64,000 bases of DNA from Ferribacterium limneticum (GTDB lineage Bacteria > Pseudomonadota > Gammaproteobacteria > Burkholderiales > Rhodocyclaceae): the NCBI RefSeq assembly GCF_020510565.1, contig NZ_CP075189.1, positions 2,712,501 through 2,776,500 on the forward strand, written 5' to 3'. The position numbers were made by a program, and so were the translations under genes. The notes below the pieces were generated by a model, which ran no database searches, was not told the origin of the DNA, and saw nothing but the letters and a program-made list of their open reading frames with translations. Shown here in pieces: positions 45,902 through 56,047 of the stretch (within the stretch, counting starts at the first letter, position 1; each line of letters begins with the position of its first letter).

Positions 45902-46036
45902 AGACCTACCCTTAGCAACGGATTGCTACCGACAGGAACATCGGCCGACCTAACCTTGAAAGGGTTGGCAATTCGCGAATCGAAAATGGTATTCATATGG
46001 CCAATTATTTCACCGACAGAAATATTTATCAATACG

Positions 46037-46057
46037 ATAGTTCGTTTATTGAACTAT
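46037..46057. promoter_or_regulatory. Inverted repeat upstream of the PdxA-like gene
   Basis: ATAGTTC (46037-46043) and GAACTAT (46051-46057) are exact inverted copies spaced by seven bases. They lie 136-156 bases upstream of the PdxA-like start in the 245-base spacer that separates the dioxygenase-electron-transfer genes from the molybdenum-enzyme module. The length and spacing suit a dimeric regulator. Confidence 0.45.
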
Positions 46058-46146
46058 TTTTGTGCAGACCAACGGATTCAAGGCAATCTGGCAAGGGGTA
46101 ACTGTCGTTGTCCTAGGCTGATTTCATGGCATCTATCAAGCCAATC

Positions 46147-46986
46147 TCAAATCTTTAATTGACCCAAATTTACGCTTTGTTCAACAACTCCAGAATTACG
46201 GTTCGTCAGTTCATCTGGTGCGCCAAGGCCTAACTCGAATTTTTGCCCTGCCCTCAACCGGTCGAACTTAAAGTCTCCAAAAACGTCTGTACGAACAGTA
46301 CGACGATCAACCCCATCCAAAAACAGGAACACTTCGATACCAGCCAAGTTGGCTTCGCGGCCTGAATCGTCATATCCAACTACATTGCCCGCAATAAAAT
46401 GCTCCTGCGCCCGCCAGAGGTTTCGATAGTAGATTCTTGGCTTCGTATCCAAGCCAGGTTTCAAGACTGTCAGTTCCTGCTCTTTTGCGATCAAGGCCAT
46501 TTCAGCATCGGTAATCTTGACTGCACTTAGACACTCCGTTGGGCACACCTGAACGCCTCTCGGATTCGACCAACCTGCATCTAGCAAATGAGCATCGAAA
46601 GGCCAAATCTGCGGCAACTGCTTCTCGCTGTTCCATGAGACAGCACCGTAGGGACAGACCTCCACTAGATCCCGCCGTCCTACCGCTTTTATCGGATCGA
46701 AGATTACGATCCCGTCGTCACGCTTTGTCACGGCATCAGGGGCCGCCTTCTGGCATGGGGCATCGTCGCAGTGATTACACGCCATGGGAACATGTGCGAC
46801 ATCCACTGCTGTTCCACTTCCTCGGACAACCCGCTCGACCCACAGCCACTTGTGACCACTTTGCGGTTGTGCCGCCGAATAGCCAGGAAAATCGTTTCCT
46901 ACATATTCGTCTTTTACCGCAAGTACACAATTGCCGCAGTTTGAGCAGGAAGCAACATCAACAATGAGATTCCACTTAGCGCTCAT
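46147..46986 (-). CDS. Transhydroxylase/resorcinol hydroxylase-type Fe-S (beta) subunit, reduced cluster number
   Basis: The 279-residue protein has a ferredoxin-like part and a C-terminal beta-sandwich (about 205-279, transthyretin/Cna-B-like), as in the small subunit of pyrogallol-phloroglucinol transhydroxylase. Cysteines are C14, C17, C20, C70, C73, C78, C111, C148 and C152. The known three-cluster protein, as I recall it, has twelve; the fourth Cys of motif I (here V24) and the CTMC pair (here W128 and D131) are missing. Those three belong to one [4Fe-4S] cluster, so two clusters probably remain. The start at 46986 overlaps the large-subunit stop by 11 bases. Confidence 0.85.
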   Translation of the reverse strand: MSAKWNLIVDVASCSNCGNCVLAVKDEYVGNDFPGYSAAQPQSGHKWLWVERVVRGSGTAVDVAHVPMACNHCDDAPCQKAAPDAVTKRDDGIVIFDPIKAVGRRDLVEVCPYGAVSWNSEKQLPQIWPFDAHLLDAGWSNPRGVQVCPTECLSAVKITDAEMALIAKEQELTVLKPGLDTKPRIYYRNLWRAQEHFIAGNVVGYDDSGREANLAGIEVFLFLDGVDRRTVRTDVFGDFKFDRLRAGQKFELGLGAPDELTNRNSGVVEQSVNLGQLKI

Positions 46987-49900
46987 TCCGGACCTCCTCG
47001 TGCGTGTACTCGAAGCGCTCGACCTGCACCAAGCACGAATTGGGGGCAATGCCATCTGACGTCTTTGAAATTCGCCGTCCCGAGGTGAGTAGATTCAGGC
47101 ATCCCCCTCTATCGATAAGACCAAAACCGGTTTGTACCGGGTCGTAGCTTGCACTTGACTCAAAGGCCTTGGCGACACCAAACATCACTGTTTCATTTAC
47201 ATCCACTGCGCAGATAACAGAGGCACGACCATTGAACACTCGAACGAGGTCATGATGACGGATTCCACGCGACAACGCATCTGACGGATTCAGCCGCACA
47301 ACCCAATAGGCATAACCGTTAACGGTAATGCGGTGGTCTTCCAAGTCATCAACGCCCCCCCCCTTGGCATCCCCAAAGGTATGAAAACTATATGGCGGAT
47401 GCGAGGTAATCAACTGAAGCGGGTAAGCCGATGCATCGCCAGTCGCAAGGCCTTCCCATGAAGGTATGTATTTATTTATAGCGGGACGATCTTGGTCAAA
47501 CTCTCCGGTCCGCTGCAAACTATTCGGAACGAATTCGAATTTCCCACTTTGGGTAGTCAAGCCACTTCCGAAATCCCCTGAATATTGAGATGGCAGTGCG
47601 CTTGGATCGGGCGTGTCTTTTGTGCGTCCTTCTGCAAACCACCGCATTTCAACACGGCTGACGCCGCTGCTTTCCGGCTCCGGGGGTATTACGTAATACC
47701 CCTTCTTGAGGAATTGCTTCCAACTGATTGATCCTGGCAAATCCGAGGAATTGAAAATTCGCTTGCACCAAGTCAGGTCATCGCAACCTCCTTCTGTATA
47801 GAAGGCCCCGAGACCCAGCCGAGTAAGGATGTCGGAAAAAATCTGATAGTCAGACTTCGACTCACCTAAAGGCTCAATGCACTTGTGCTGCATGACCACC
47901 ATACGGTGGTTAAGTACACTTTGGTTATGCGGTATGTAGCCCGCACAGTTGGCTACTTCGCTAATGTCAAAGCGCTCCAGTGCGGTGCACGCCGGTAAAA
48001 TGATATCGGCAAATTTGACCTCATTCTCCAACCAAATTGACTGACTTACGACAAACTCCAAGGATGGATGGCGGTAGGCATCAATCAATTGCCCAGACTC
48101 CATGATGGTTCCAAGGGAAGATCCACCATACCGGTACAGCATGTGAACCGGGGAGTACCCTGTCATTGGATACTCATAAGGAATGAACTGGTTTTCCGCA
48201 GAGGTTCCATCCCACAAATATCCACTGCAGCTGCCCTTGAGGATTGCCTCAGGGAAATGCTGACGCGATATGACCTGTTTAACCGTGTTCATGGTCAAGA
48301 TGTGTGGCATGCGGGTATAGTTGTGCACAGCGCTTGCTGAATTGACGAGATCTCCGCTAATCCCCCCATCCGCGTAGCCCGGGAAGTAAAAGTTCATATC
48401 GACCGGGGTGGAATATTGGAGGTTGCCGAAATTGACCCCCGGCTTTCCCCAGCCCTGCATAGCCATCATCTGAACCATGCACCGAGTCCACTGCGCCCCA
48501 TTTGCGGCTCGACACGCCCCGCCAAGTCCGGCTCCTTGGCCTCCAGCCCCTAAGTAAGTTCGTTTCTTGGCCCAAAGTGCAGCCAACGAGCGTACATCTT
48601 TCGCCAGAACCCCCGTCTCCGACTCTTGCCATTCCGGCGTCTTTGCCACTCCATCGCTAACGCCAAGTAGATGGTCTTTCCACTCAGCGAAGCCGACCGT
48701 TCGCTCTTCTACGTACTGGGTGTCATATGTGCCGTTGACAATCCACTCGTGCATGATGGCCTGCGCAAGAGCAGCATCAGTCCCCGGTCGAATCGGGATC
48801 CACTTCCCACCAAATAGCTGTGCAGTTTTATTGTAGTGGGGATCGATATGGACAAACTCGATGCCCAACTCCCGGGCCCACTGCCTGCGTTGCGTCCCCT
48901 CGGAGCCACCGTATACGCCAGACGTACTCTCTGGATCGCTGGACCAAAAGACAACGAGTTCGGCGTTCTGAAGACAATCCTCGAGGGTTCCGTAGTATCC
49001 CGGGCAACCAGTTCGAAGGCTATTGCCGTAGTGATGCATCGCCCCCCAGTACCACCCCTCCCAACTAACAGGACTAAAACCCATTCGGGTCACCCCGACT
49101 AGGTTGTTGAAGCGCAGCATCGCGCTCACCCAATAATTGAGGTTTCCCCACTGGTGGTGCGCAGAATGGGCCGAGGCAATCGCGCCTGGGCCATATGTCT
49201 GCTTCATGCGCTTAATTTCACTGGCGACAATGTCCAAGGCCTCGTCCCAAGAAATTGGGACATACTCGGAGATACCCCGATTTTGAGTATTGCGGTCGCT
49301 TGATGCCGGGTTGAAGTCGACGCGACGAAGCGGTGTAAGTATCCGCTTTTCTGAATAAACCAGCGACTTGATCGACAGAGCATGCGGGCTGACAGTCGAC
49401 TGCCTTCTGGGCGTAAACGACTTGCCTCTGGCCATAAGCTGCCAACTCGCAGCATCTTGCTCGCTCAAGTCGATCGGCGTTACGCGAACGATCTTGTCAT
49501 CCTTAACATAGACGAAGAGCGGTCCACCGTTCGTCACCGTGGTAAAACGCACAGTCCCATCGGCACAAGCCACACCGTACTGCGTACCGACATGAGAAAC
49601 GGCATTCATCAACCGACCAAACCAAACCGTCCATTTGTCCGATCCCGATGCCACCACTTTAAAATTCTTCAGTAAGTCTATAACGACGCTATAGTCCGGC
49701 GTAGGGCTCAACATCTGAAGCGCTGTTGCTGCATTCCGAAAGACCATCTCTACATCTGGTTGGGGCGTTTGACCTGAGTACCCCTTGACGCCGCCACCTC
49801 CAAACACAAGGTGTCTGGACACGCGAGAATCACGTGTGCGAAACTGAATAGTGCAGTCTCCACGCGCCAATATCTTCCTGACGCTCGCGTCACGCTTTGC

Positions 49901-49993
49901 TGCCAGTCGGATCACAAGCGGCAAAGCCGTCAGGATTGCCCTGACTGCCAGCGAGTTCGCGAAACGTAACTGCTGATTAATAATTTTGACCAT
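46976..49993 (-). CDS. Molybdopterin enzyme large subunit, transhydroxylase/resorcinol hydroxylase family, with N-terminal extension
   Basis: The protein has 1005 residues. Residues from about 145 on follow the pyrogallol-phloroglucinol transhydroxylase large subunit: NGGPLFVYVKDDKIVRVTPI, the SAHHQWGN His (280) and the SWEGWYWG motif with Ser310 as likely Mo ligand, then FYFPGYADGGISGD. There is no N-terminal CxxC Fe-S motif, as in that family. Residues 1-143 are extra; 46-131 look like an SCP2-type sterol or lipid carrier fold (QFRTRDSRVSRHLVFGGGG, later DVEMVFRNAATALQML). The residue before Ser310 is Val where Asp is expected. It should hydroxylate a phenolic ring with water-derived oxygen; the substrate is unknown. 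Confidence 0.88.
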   Translation of the reverse strand: MVKIINQQLRFANSLAVRAILTALPLVIRLAAKRDASVRKILARGDCTIQFRTRDSRVSRHLVFGGGGVKGYSGQTPQPDVEMVFRNAATALQMLSPTPDYSVVIDLLKNFKVVASGSDKWTVWFGRLMNAVSHVGTQYGVACADGTVRFTTVTNGGPLFVYVKDDKIVRVTPIDLSEQDAASWQLMARGKSFTPRRQSTVSPHALSIKSLVYSEKRILTPLRRVDFNPASSDRNTQNRGISEYVPISWDEALDIVASEIKRMKQTYGPGAIASAHSAHHQWGNLNYWVSAMLRFNNLVGVTRMGFSPVSWEGWYWGAMHHYGNSLRTGCPGYYGTLEDCLQNAELVVFWSSDPESTSGVYGGSEGTQRRQWARELGIEFVHIDPHYNKTAQLFGGKWIPIRPGTDAALAQAIMHEWIVNGTYDTQYVEERTVGFAEWKDHLLGVSDGVAKTPEWQESETGVLAKDVRSLAALWAKKRTYLGAGGQGAGLGGACRAANGAQWTRCMVQMMAMQGWGKPGVNFGNLQYSTPVDMNFYFPGYADGGISGDLVNSASAVHNYTRMPHILTMNTVKQVISRQHFPEAILKGSCSGYLWDGTSAENQFIPYEYPMTGYSPVHMLYRYGGSSLGTIMESGQLIDAYRHPSLEFVVSQSIWLENEVKFADIILPACTALERFDISEVANCAGYIPHNQSVLNHRMVVMQHKCIEPLGESKSDYQIFSDILTRLGLGAFYTEGGCDDLTWCKRIFNSSDLPGSISWKQFLKKGYYVIPPEPESSGVSRVEMRWFAEGRTKDTPDPSALPSQYSGDFGSGLTTQSGKFEFVPNSLQRTGEFDQDRPAINKYIPSWEGLATGDASAYPLQLITSHPPYSFHTFGDAKGGGVDDLEDHRITVNGYAYWVVRLNPSDALSRGIRHHDLVRVFNGRASVICAVDVNETVMFGVAKAFESSASYDPVQTGFGLIDRGGCLNLLTSGRRISKTSDGIAPNSCLVQVERFEYTHEEVRNER

Positions 49994-50052
49994 TGATATC
50001 GCTCAACTGGATCACCACAAATTCCAACTCGTTGGCATGCTTCATTAGCTGC

Positions 50053-50427
50053 TTAAGCAGCCTGTGCAAAGAGGCTGGAGTTGTCGACATAGACGTTGTA
50101 CTCACTGATGAGTCCGTCCGTAAGCCGCCAAATCCCAGCCGCCGGACAGGTGAGTTCGTAACCATCGCGACGACGATAGGTCACGGTTACCTGAGAGACT
50201 AGATGGCCGTCGTCTGTCGCCCAACTCTGGTGCACCTGGTGCGTTACTGACGACAACATTGCGTAAAACTGTTGCGCTGATGCCTCAAAGGCATCTCGTC
50301 CGCGCACCTCAGGCATGTTCGAGAACCTGAAGACACAGTCATCCGTCATGTACGGTCGCATCCGCGACGGGTCCATAGAGTCAACAGAAGCGTAAACACT
50401 GGCAACAAAAGACGGGGCATCACTCAT
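50053..50427 (-). CDS. SnoaL-like (NTF2 fold) protein
   Basis: The 124-residue protein has the SnoaL/limonene-epoxide-hydrolase-like pattern: [35 protein letters not shown], then [13 protein letters not shown] and a YNVYVD end strand. The fold includes cyclases, isomerases and hydrolases; the catalytic set is not obvious here. It overlaps the WrbA-like gene by eight bases and lies upstream of the molybdenum enzyme, suggesting a small helper reaction (isomerisation or hydration) on its substrate or product. Confidence 0.8.
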   Translation of the reverse strand: MSDAPSFVASVYASVDSMDPSRMRPYMTDDCVFRFSNMPEVRGRDAFEASAQQFYAMLSSVTHQVHQSWATDDGHLVSQVTVTYRRRDGYELTCPAAGIWRLTDGLISEYNVYVDNSSLFAQAA

Positions 50428-51046
50428 GTTTAACCTCAGCTTTCAAACCAGCCGATAGACGTCGCGTAATTTCCGCCACATGACGGCCTTGCCCAAATGC
50501 GATCGCGAGTTCGCACTCGCTTATTTCTCGCCGGCCATCGGGCCCCGACAGATAGCCGGCGCCTAATACGCTTCCACCACGTGCTTCGGATACATCTGAC
50601 AGAGCAGCAACGGTATAAGGTACTCCCACGACAACCATCCCATGATGCAAAAGAGTCGTATGAAAGGATGTGATGGTTGTTTCGTTCCCGGCGCCGGTCG
50701 ATGTGCTGACAAACACGCTTCCCACTTTGCCAACAAGAGCATTCGTGTACCAAAGGCCGCCTGTCTGATCCAGAAAACTTCGCATCTGGGATGCCATATT
50801 TCCAAACCGCGTGGGCGTCCCGAAGATAATTGCATCGTACTGAGGCAGCTCCTCAACTGTCGCCACCGGCACTTCGTCGTCCAGAACGGCCTGTATCTTC
50901 TCCAGAGCTGATCGCTCCATTATCTCGGGAACTCTTTTTATGGTCACATCTATGCCATCCACTGAACTAGCACCTCGTTCTAGTTCTCTAGCTAAGGTTG
51001 ATACATGGCCATACATCGAGTAATAAAGAATTAGGACTTTAGACAT
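50420..51046 (-). CDS. WrbA-like NAD(P)H:quinone oxidoreductase
   Basis: The 208-residue flavodoxin-fold protein has the FMN phosphate loop [17 protein letters not shown], and [20 protein letters not shown], which is the WrbA signature. It should reduce quinones by two electrons to hydroquinones. Beside a ring-hydroxylating Mo enzyme and a hydroquinone-type ring-cleavage enzyme, keeping a hydroxyhydroquinone or homogentisate-like product reduced is a sensible role. It overlaps the neighbours at both ends. Confidence 0.9.
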   Translation of the reverse strand: MSKVLILYYSMYGHVSTLARELERGASSVDGIDVTIKRVPEIMERSALEKIQAVLDDEVPVATVEELPQYDAIIFGTPTRFGNMASQMRSFLDQTGGLWYTNALVGKVGSVFVSTSTGAGNETTITSFHTTLLHHGMVVVGVPYTVAALSDVSEARGGSVLGAGYLSGPDGRREISECELAIAFGQGRHVAEITRRLSAGLKAEVKHE

Positions 51047-53469
51047 GGGAGTTTTGTATGTTGAGTTGAAACCGGCTCAGGGTGAGCTTCGAGAACCATT
51101 GAAGAATAGGAACTTCCATCAGCTGTTGCTTGCGGCTGAAGCAGAAAGTGCCCGAGGGCGGGAATAAGAATCAAAGACGCCACCATGTTCCAGCCAAACA
51201 TGAATGCCAACAGCGCTCCCATATCTGCTTGAAATTTGATAGGGGAAGCCACCCACATGAGAACAGCGACAGCCAGCGTGAGCCCGGTAAGTACCACGAC
51301 ACGCCCCGTAAATGCCAGTGCGGCGTAGTACGCTCTTTTCAGTGATGCCCCAGACCTTAACTCGGCCATAACAACGGAGAGTACGTATAAGGAATAGTCC
51401 ACTCCAATACCGACTCCCAAAGCAATCACTGGTAGCGTAGCAACCTTGATCCCTATGTCCAGACTAACCATCAGGGCTTGCGACATTAGCGTCGTCACCA
51501 CTAGAGGCAACACCGCACAAATAACAGCCCTGATTGACCGGAAGGTCACGTAGGCAAGTAAGGAGACAGCCAAATAGACCAACCACAAGATCATATGGTC
51601 AGCGTGACGGACCACGCTGTTGGTCGCAGCCTCGATGCCAGCATTCCCTGCCGCCATCAGGATCTGAATATCCTCCGAACTATAACGATCTGCGAAACTC
51701 TGGGTTGTCGCCACCACTTGGTCCAGCGTCTCCGATTTGTGATCTTTAAGGTAGACGATCACGCTGGCCATATCGCAACGTTGATTAATCAACTCTCGAG
51801 GAACGCCCCGGTTGGCCGCCGAATTGAGCATCCCTTGATTCCTTGGTAGGTCATACCAAAGGAAGCTCCCTTCATTCATGCCGACAGCTGCCATCTTTGC
51901 AAAGCCGGCGAAAGACTTTATTGATTCAACTTGGGGAATCTGCTGGAGCTCCAGCTCAAGTTTGTCGACTACCGATAGCACACGATAAGTATTGCACTCG
52001 GAAGCCTGCGTCTTAACCATCACCATGAATACGTCGCTACTAGCAGCATAGTGTGAAGTAATGTACGCATTGTCTCTGTTGTACTGCGACTCAGCTCTCA
52101 GCTCTGGCGCTCCGGGTTCCAGATCGCCCACCTTGACCCCCCTGCCGTAGTAATAGGAAAGAGCGCCAATCACAACAAATACGCAAATAGCTGCGGTGGC
52201 CCATCGACGAGTTGTGAACTGAGTTAATAGAGTCCAAAGCTTTTGGCTAGACGCACCGTCATTGCCCAGAGCAGAACGCTCCTCTTTCAGGCTTCGCTGG
52301 GCAGCTTCAGGACTCACTCCCACGTATGACAGCAAAATGGGCAGGAGGATAAGGTTCGTAAAGATCAGAACACCGACACCTAAGCTAGCCGCAATTGCGA
52401 GCTCCTGAATGACTTTGATGTCTATGATCATCAAAACTGCAAACCCGACAACGTCCGCAAGCAATGCCGTTACGCCAGCCAGGAATAGGCGACGGAAAGT
52501 CAACCGCGCCGCGACCAACTTGTCCTCACCCCGACCAATATCCTGCATGATACCGTTCATCTTCTGCGCGCCATGCGACATTCCAATCGCGAAGATGAGA
52601 AATGGGACAAGCACGGAGTACGGATCTAACTCAAAGCCCAACAAAGGCAATAACCCAAGGAGCCATACAACGGCGAGGAGCGAACAACTGACGACAAGCA
52701 GGGTGCTACGGATACACCTTGTATGCCAGTACAATACCGCCATACACACAACAATTGCCAAAGCGAAGAACAACGCCACGGTATGCAGTGCATCGATCAA
52801 ATCGCCAACAAGCTTGCCAAATCCGACGATATGAATCTTTACGTCGTTGCTCTCGTACTTAACTCGGACAGCCTCCAGCGCAGTCGAGAGGCGCTGGTAG
52901 TCCAGGCGCTCTCCATGCTCATTCCGATCAATTAAGGGAGCTAAAATCGTAGTTGACTTCAGATCAAGCCCTACCAGCTGCCCAACCTCGCCGGACCTCA
53001 TGACATTGGTGCGAAGCTCATCGATACTTTCTGTTGAGCCGTTGTAACTCTCAGGCATCACAGGCCCCGACTCGATTCCCTCCTCGGTCACGCCGACCCA
53101 TCGCACAGAGGGCATCCACAGAGACTTGAAGTAAGAACGCTCGACACCTGGCAACAGGAACACTTCGTCATTGATTCGACGCAATGTCTCAACGTACTTC
53201 GGTTCGAAGATTGACTCTGCAGTTGTCTCAACAACGATCCGCAGGTTGTTGCTTGAAGAGGTTATTTCAGCTTTGTTTGCCATGTAGTTCTTAATAAACT
53301 CATGGCCCTGTGGAATCATTTTGTCAAAACCAGCGTTGACTCGAAGGCTCGCCGCCTCAAATATGAGACCGATAGTTACAAGCAAGCAAAGAATGATGAT
53401 GATTGGGCGTCGTCCGAAGATCGCACGCTCAACCAAGGACTGCAGCATGTCGCTTTTTTTAATAATCAT
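51031..53469 (-). CDS. RND/MMPL family transporter
   Basis: The 812-residue protein has two repeats of the MMPL/SSD type, each with one N-terminal and five clustered membrane helices and a large periplasmic loop (first helix near 20, cluster near 230-370, second cluster near 640-790). It lacks a membrane fusion partner. Such transporters, together with YCF48-, DUF1329- and DUF1302-family genes, are common in clusters for hydrophobic substrates such as steroids and terpenes and are thought to move substrate or lipid across the envelope. The start may also be seven codons downstream ([10 protein letters not shown]). Confidence 0.88.
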   Translation of the reverse strand: MIIKKSDMLQSLVERAIFGRRPIIIILCLLVTIGLIFEAASLRVNAGFDKMIPQGHEFIKNYMANKAEITSSSNNLRIVVETTAESIFEPKYVETLRRINDEVFLLPGVERSYFKSLWMPSVRWVGVTEEGIESGPVMPESYNGSTESIDELRTNVMRSGEVGQLVGLDLKSTTILAPLIDRNEHGERLDYQRLSTALEAVRVKYESNDVKIHIVGFGKLVGDLIDALHTVALFFALAIVVCMAVLYWHTRCIRSTLLVVSCSLLAVVWLLGLLPLLGFELDPYSVLVPFLIFAIGMSHGAQKMNGIMQDIGRGEDKLVAARLTFRRLFLAGVTALLADVVGFAVLMIIDIKVIQELAIAASLGVGVLIFTNLILLPILLSYVGVSPEAAQRSLKEERSALGNDGASSQKLWTLLTQFTTRRWATAAICVFVVIGALSYYYGRGVKVGDLEPGAPELRAESQYNRDNAYITSHYAASSDVFMVMVKTQASECNTYRVLSVVDKLELELQQIPQVESIKSFAGFAKMAAVGMNEGSFLWYDLPRNQGMLNSAANRGVPRELINQRCDMASVIVYLKDHKSETLDQVVATTQSFADRYSSEDIQILMAAGNAGIEAATNSVVRHADHMILWLVYLAVSLLAYVTFRSIRAVICAVLPLVVTTLMSQALMVSLDIGIKVATLPVIALGVGIGVDYSLYVLSVVMAELRSGASLKRAYYAALAFTGRVVVLTGLTLAVAVLMWVASPIKFQADMGALLAFMFGWNMVASLILIPALGHFLLQPQATADGSSYSSMVLEAHPEPVSTQHTKLPCLKS

Positions 53470-53540
53470 GGCTTATCGTTGGTCAGCAAAAAATTTGAGG
53501 TAGTCGTATTTTTTCCACGGCACGATCCTCAATGCCCGTG

Positions 53541-54623
53541 CTATCTAAAGTCACTCGGCGTTACTCGAACCATTCCTTTAGCCGTCGCCGCCACAAGGCT
53601 CCCGTCCGTAGCTGTAGTCAGTGCATTGATCGGAGGCAGCGACCTGGACATTCGTACAGTTAACCGTGCGTCCTGGTTATCCAGGCTGAGAATTCGCCCA
53701 CCTTGGTCTGCAAAGATGAGAGAGCCCAACTTGTCGGGAGCCAAAACTGACGTTGTGATCGTCAAAGGTTGTTCGTTGGCGACGCTAGCCCATGAATGGG
53801 TGTCAGATTTCAACTGCAATATGTTGCCTCGCAGACCATATACATAACATGCCTTTTCGGAGGAGCAAGCCACACCGTACAGAGAGCCTTTATAGGGCAA
53901 CTCCTCTGATGAAAACTTATCGACGAATGAGCGCCCTCTCATGACCAGACCTCGCTCGCCGACGATCCATAGCCCTGTCGCGTCAGAATAAATCTTGAAA
54001 AGATGCAATCCACTAGGATTCGGAAGCCTCCCGCCAATGGGTCGCCAACTGTTACCCCCATCCTCAGTGACAAAAGCCAGGCCGTACGCCCCTACAACAA
54101 GGCCGGAACTCTCGTTGCTGAAGTAAACATCGAAGAAAGGCTTATCCGCTCCCTCCTGGACCAAACGTTCTGCTTCCCGAAGCGCAGCCGCTTTCGCCTC
54201 TCCTTCTTGCGCCGTTGCGGCCGCTTTCATGAGCGCCGCAGCCATCACGCCATCAAGTTGCTTGCGCCAAGTTTTTCCGCCATCACGGGTTGCCAGCACT
54301 ACCCCGCCATGACCAACTGACCACCCCCGCAAGGCATTGACAAATCGTACCGATGTCAGTGTGACAGACACAGGAGAACTAGCCTGCGTCCAAGTCGCAC
54401 CATTGTCATCAGAGAACTGGATGAAACCTCGCTCGCCTACTGCCACCAGTCTCTGGCCCGCCGGCGCTACGGACAACATGAGCGCTGTAGACATGCGCAC
54501 ACTCGCAACGCTCGGACGCTCAATTGCGTCAACGGGAACTGTCGCCACGACCTCCTGCACTGGTTGTAGTAACAGCATGCTGATACCCAGCACGGCAAAC
54601 CATTTAGATTTGCGTATTTGCAT
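53541..54623 (-). CDS. YCF48/HCF136-like beta-propeller protein
   Basis: The 360-residue secreted protein has a signal peptide (MQIRKSKWFAVLGISMLLL and cleavage near 27) and repeated WSVGHGGVVLATRDGGKTWR-type BNR/YCF48 propeller repeats. The family is known from photosystem II assembly, but in hydrocarbon-degrading bacteria it accompanies DUF1302/DUF1329 proteins and an RND pump, with unknown role. The ATG at 54623 is chosen because GGGAGG lies seven bases upstream. It is transcribed with the RND gene, 72 bases before it. Confidence 0.85.
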   Translation of the reverse strand: MQIRKSKWFAVLGISMLLLQPVQEVVATVPVDAIERPSVASVRMSTALMLSVAPAGQRLVAVGERGFIQFSDDNGATWTQASSPVSVTLTSVRFVNALRGWSVGHGGVVLATRDGGKTWRKQLDGVMAAALMKAAATAQEGEAKAAALREAERLVQEGADKPFFDVYFSNESSGLVVGAYGLAFVTEDGGNSWRPIGGRLPNPSGLHLFKIYSDATGLWIVGERGLVMRGRSFVDKFSSEELPYKGSLYGVACSSEKACYVYGLRGNILQLKSDTHSWASVANEQPLTITTSVLAPDKLGSLIFADQGGRILSLDNQDARLTVRMSRSLPPINALTTATDGSLVAATAKGMVRVTPSDFR

Positions 54624-54652
54624 TTCATTACCTCCCGTTGACGACATATTTA

Positions 54653-56035
54653 TTACCTTACGCCACTACCTGCCATGGCATCAGGCGTAAACTCGGCGAG
54701 AGGGGTAGCTTCTTTGGCGTACGTCTTGAAGTGCCATTTATAGGAAGAGTTAGACCAGTCCGTGAGTAACCCAGCCAGGTAATTCCCCGCCACTAGATCG
54801 TAGACGGACCACTGACCATTGCCATATACGAAGGGGCCTTCGGGTGCGACGAAAGGAACAGAAATACCGACCCGCCAAAGCGTACCTTGTGCGTCATATC
54901 CATCGCTGAGGATTACGGACCAAGTGTCTTCATCGACGTAGAACGTACGCTTTGGAATCGCATGACGTTTGCCCTCTTTTACCGTTGCCTCTACTACCCA
55001 GACTCGGTGTTTCTCCCAGCGAACTAAATCAGGGTTAACGTGATTCCCCTTCTGGGCGCCCACTTTTTCTGCTTCTTTTGAGACGAGCTTGTTGCCGTTG
55101 TAGGGGATGTACATTTCCCGCTTGCCCACCAGCTTCCAGTCATAACGGTCTAAGTCGCCGTAGAAACCGTAAGCTTCGTCAACATAGTTGATACCGGAAT
55201 TGACCTCTTCAGGCGTATCGCAACAAAAGGTAGGTGCTTTGCGTACCCGACGTTGTCCAACCAGGTACTGCCAGACCTGCATCGGGCGATCCGTGAACTG
55301 ATGAAGGAGGAACTGCTCCCCAGCTTTGTGTGCTGGCCCAGTTACCCAGACCCGCCACATCGAGGAGACTCCCTTATAAGTCTCTAGGCTACCGTCTTTA
55401 AAATAGTAAGGGTTGATCACATTGCTGTAGGCGTTAGATGCCTTTGTAATCTTGCCATCGGCGCCCCCACTATAGGCAGCCACATTCAACGCATAGCCTT
55501 CACCGAGATACTGCAATTTGTGGTTCCACATCACCTCAATGCCCGTTGACGGGATCGGAAACGGAATCCCTCCATATGCGCCTTCCAGCTTCTGTCCGTC
55601 AGCGCTCAGCTTTGCTCGGGTCGCGTTCTTTGCGATGTTGTCATAGACCCACTGCGGCGCGGCTGCAGTTCGATGGGTCGGGTACACCTGAAGGCTGAAG
55701 GTATTCGGATATTTTTTGATCAGTCCTTTGACCCCTTCGCTTAGCTTGTCGGCGTACTGACTGACATTCTGTGCGTTTATAACGAGGGTAGGCTTCTCAT
55801 TTGGATAAAGGTCCTCTCGGGACTCTCCATTCTTGTATTGCCCGGGATTGTGCTTATAACCCCCTTCCCATGTAGGAATGCTTCCGTCCTTGTTGCCGGC
55901 GCGCTCAGCGCCGTATGGCGTCAAAGTATTCTTTAGCTTGGCAGCCTGCTCTGCAGTAACTCCGGCAAGCGCTTGCCCTGCGCAGTTAACTGCAGCAAAG
56001 GCTGCCATGAACCAAAATTTGCGGTTCAATTTCAT
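54653..56035 (-). CDS. DUF1329 family protein
   Basis: The 460-residue protein has a signal peptide (FWFMAAFAAVNCAGQALAG) and the DUF1329 core beginning EQAAKLKNTLTPYGAERAGN with DGSIPTWEGGYK. The fold is of the LolA/LolB-like outer-membrane lipid- or lipoprotein-carrier type. It regularly accompanies DUF1302 proteins in clusters for hydrophobic compounds. It lies 29 bases ahead of the YCF48 gene and 12 bases after the DUF1302 gene. Confidence 0.9.
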   Translation of the reverse strand: MKLNRKFWFMAAFAAVNCAGQALAGVTAEQAAKLKNTLTPYGAERAGNKDGSIPTWEGGYKHNPGQYKNGESREDLYPNEKPTLVINAQNVSQYADKLSEGVKGLIKKYPNTFSLQVYPTHRTAAAPQWVYDNIAKNATRAKLSADGQKLEGAYGGIPFPIPSTGIEVMWNHKLQYLGEGYALNVAAYSGGADGKITKASNAYSNVINPYYFKDGSLETYKGVSSMWRVWVTGPAHKAGEQFLLHQFTDRPMQVWQYLVGQRRVRKAPTFCCDTPEEVNSGINYVDEAYGFYGDLDRYDWKLVGKREMYIPYNGNKLVSKEAEKVGAQKGNHVNPDLVRWEKHRVWVVEATVKEGKRHAIPKRTFYVDEDTWSVILSDGYDAQGTLWRVGISVPFVAPEGPFVYGNGQWSVYDLVAGNYLAGLLTDWSNSSYKWHFKTYAKEATPLAEFTPDAMAGSGVR

Positions 56036-56047
56036 TACATCTCTCCT

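Noticed and set aside
47355..47363. Runs of eight or nine C/G bases in several genes (also 21993, 24103, 28403, 56560 and 56930) as possible phase-variation tracts
   Set aside because: A rough estimate for 64 kb of this base composition expects a few such runs by chance, and the affected genes are catabolic, not surface antigens. Not counted as a signal.
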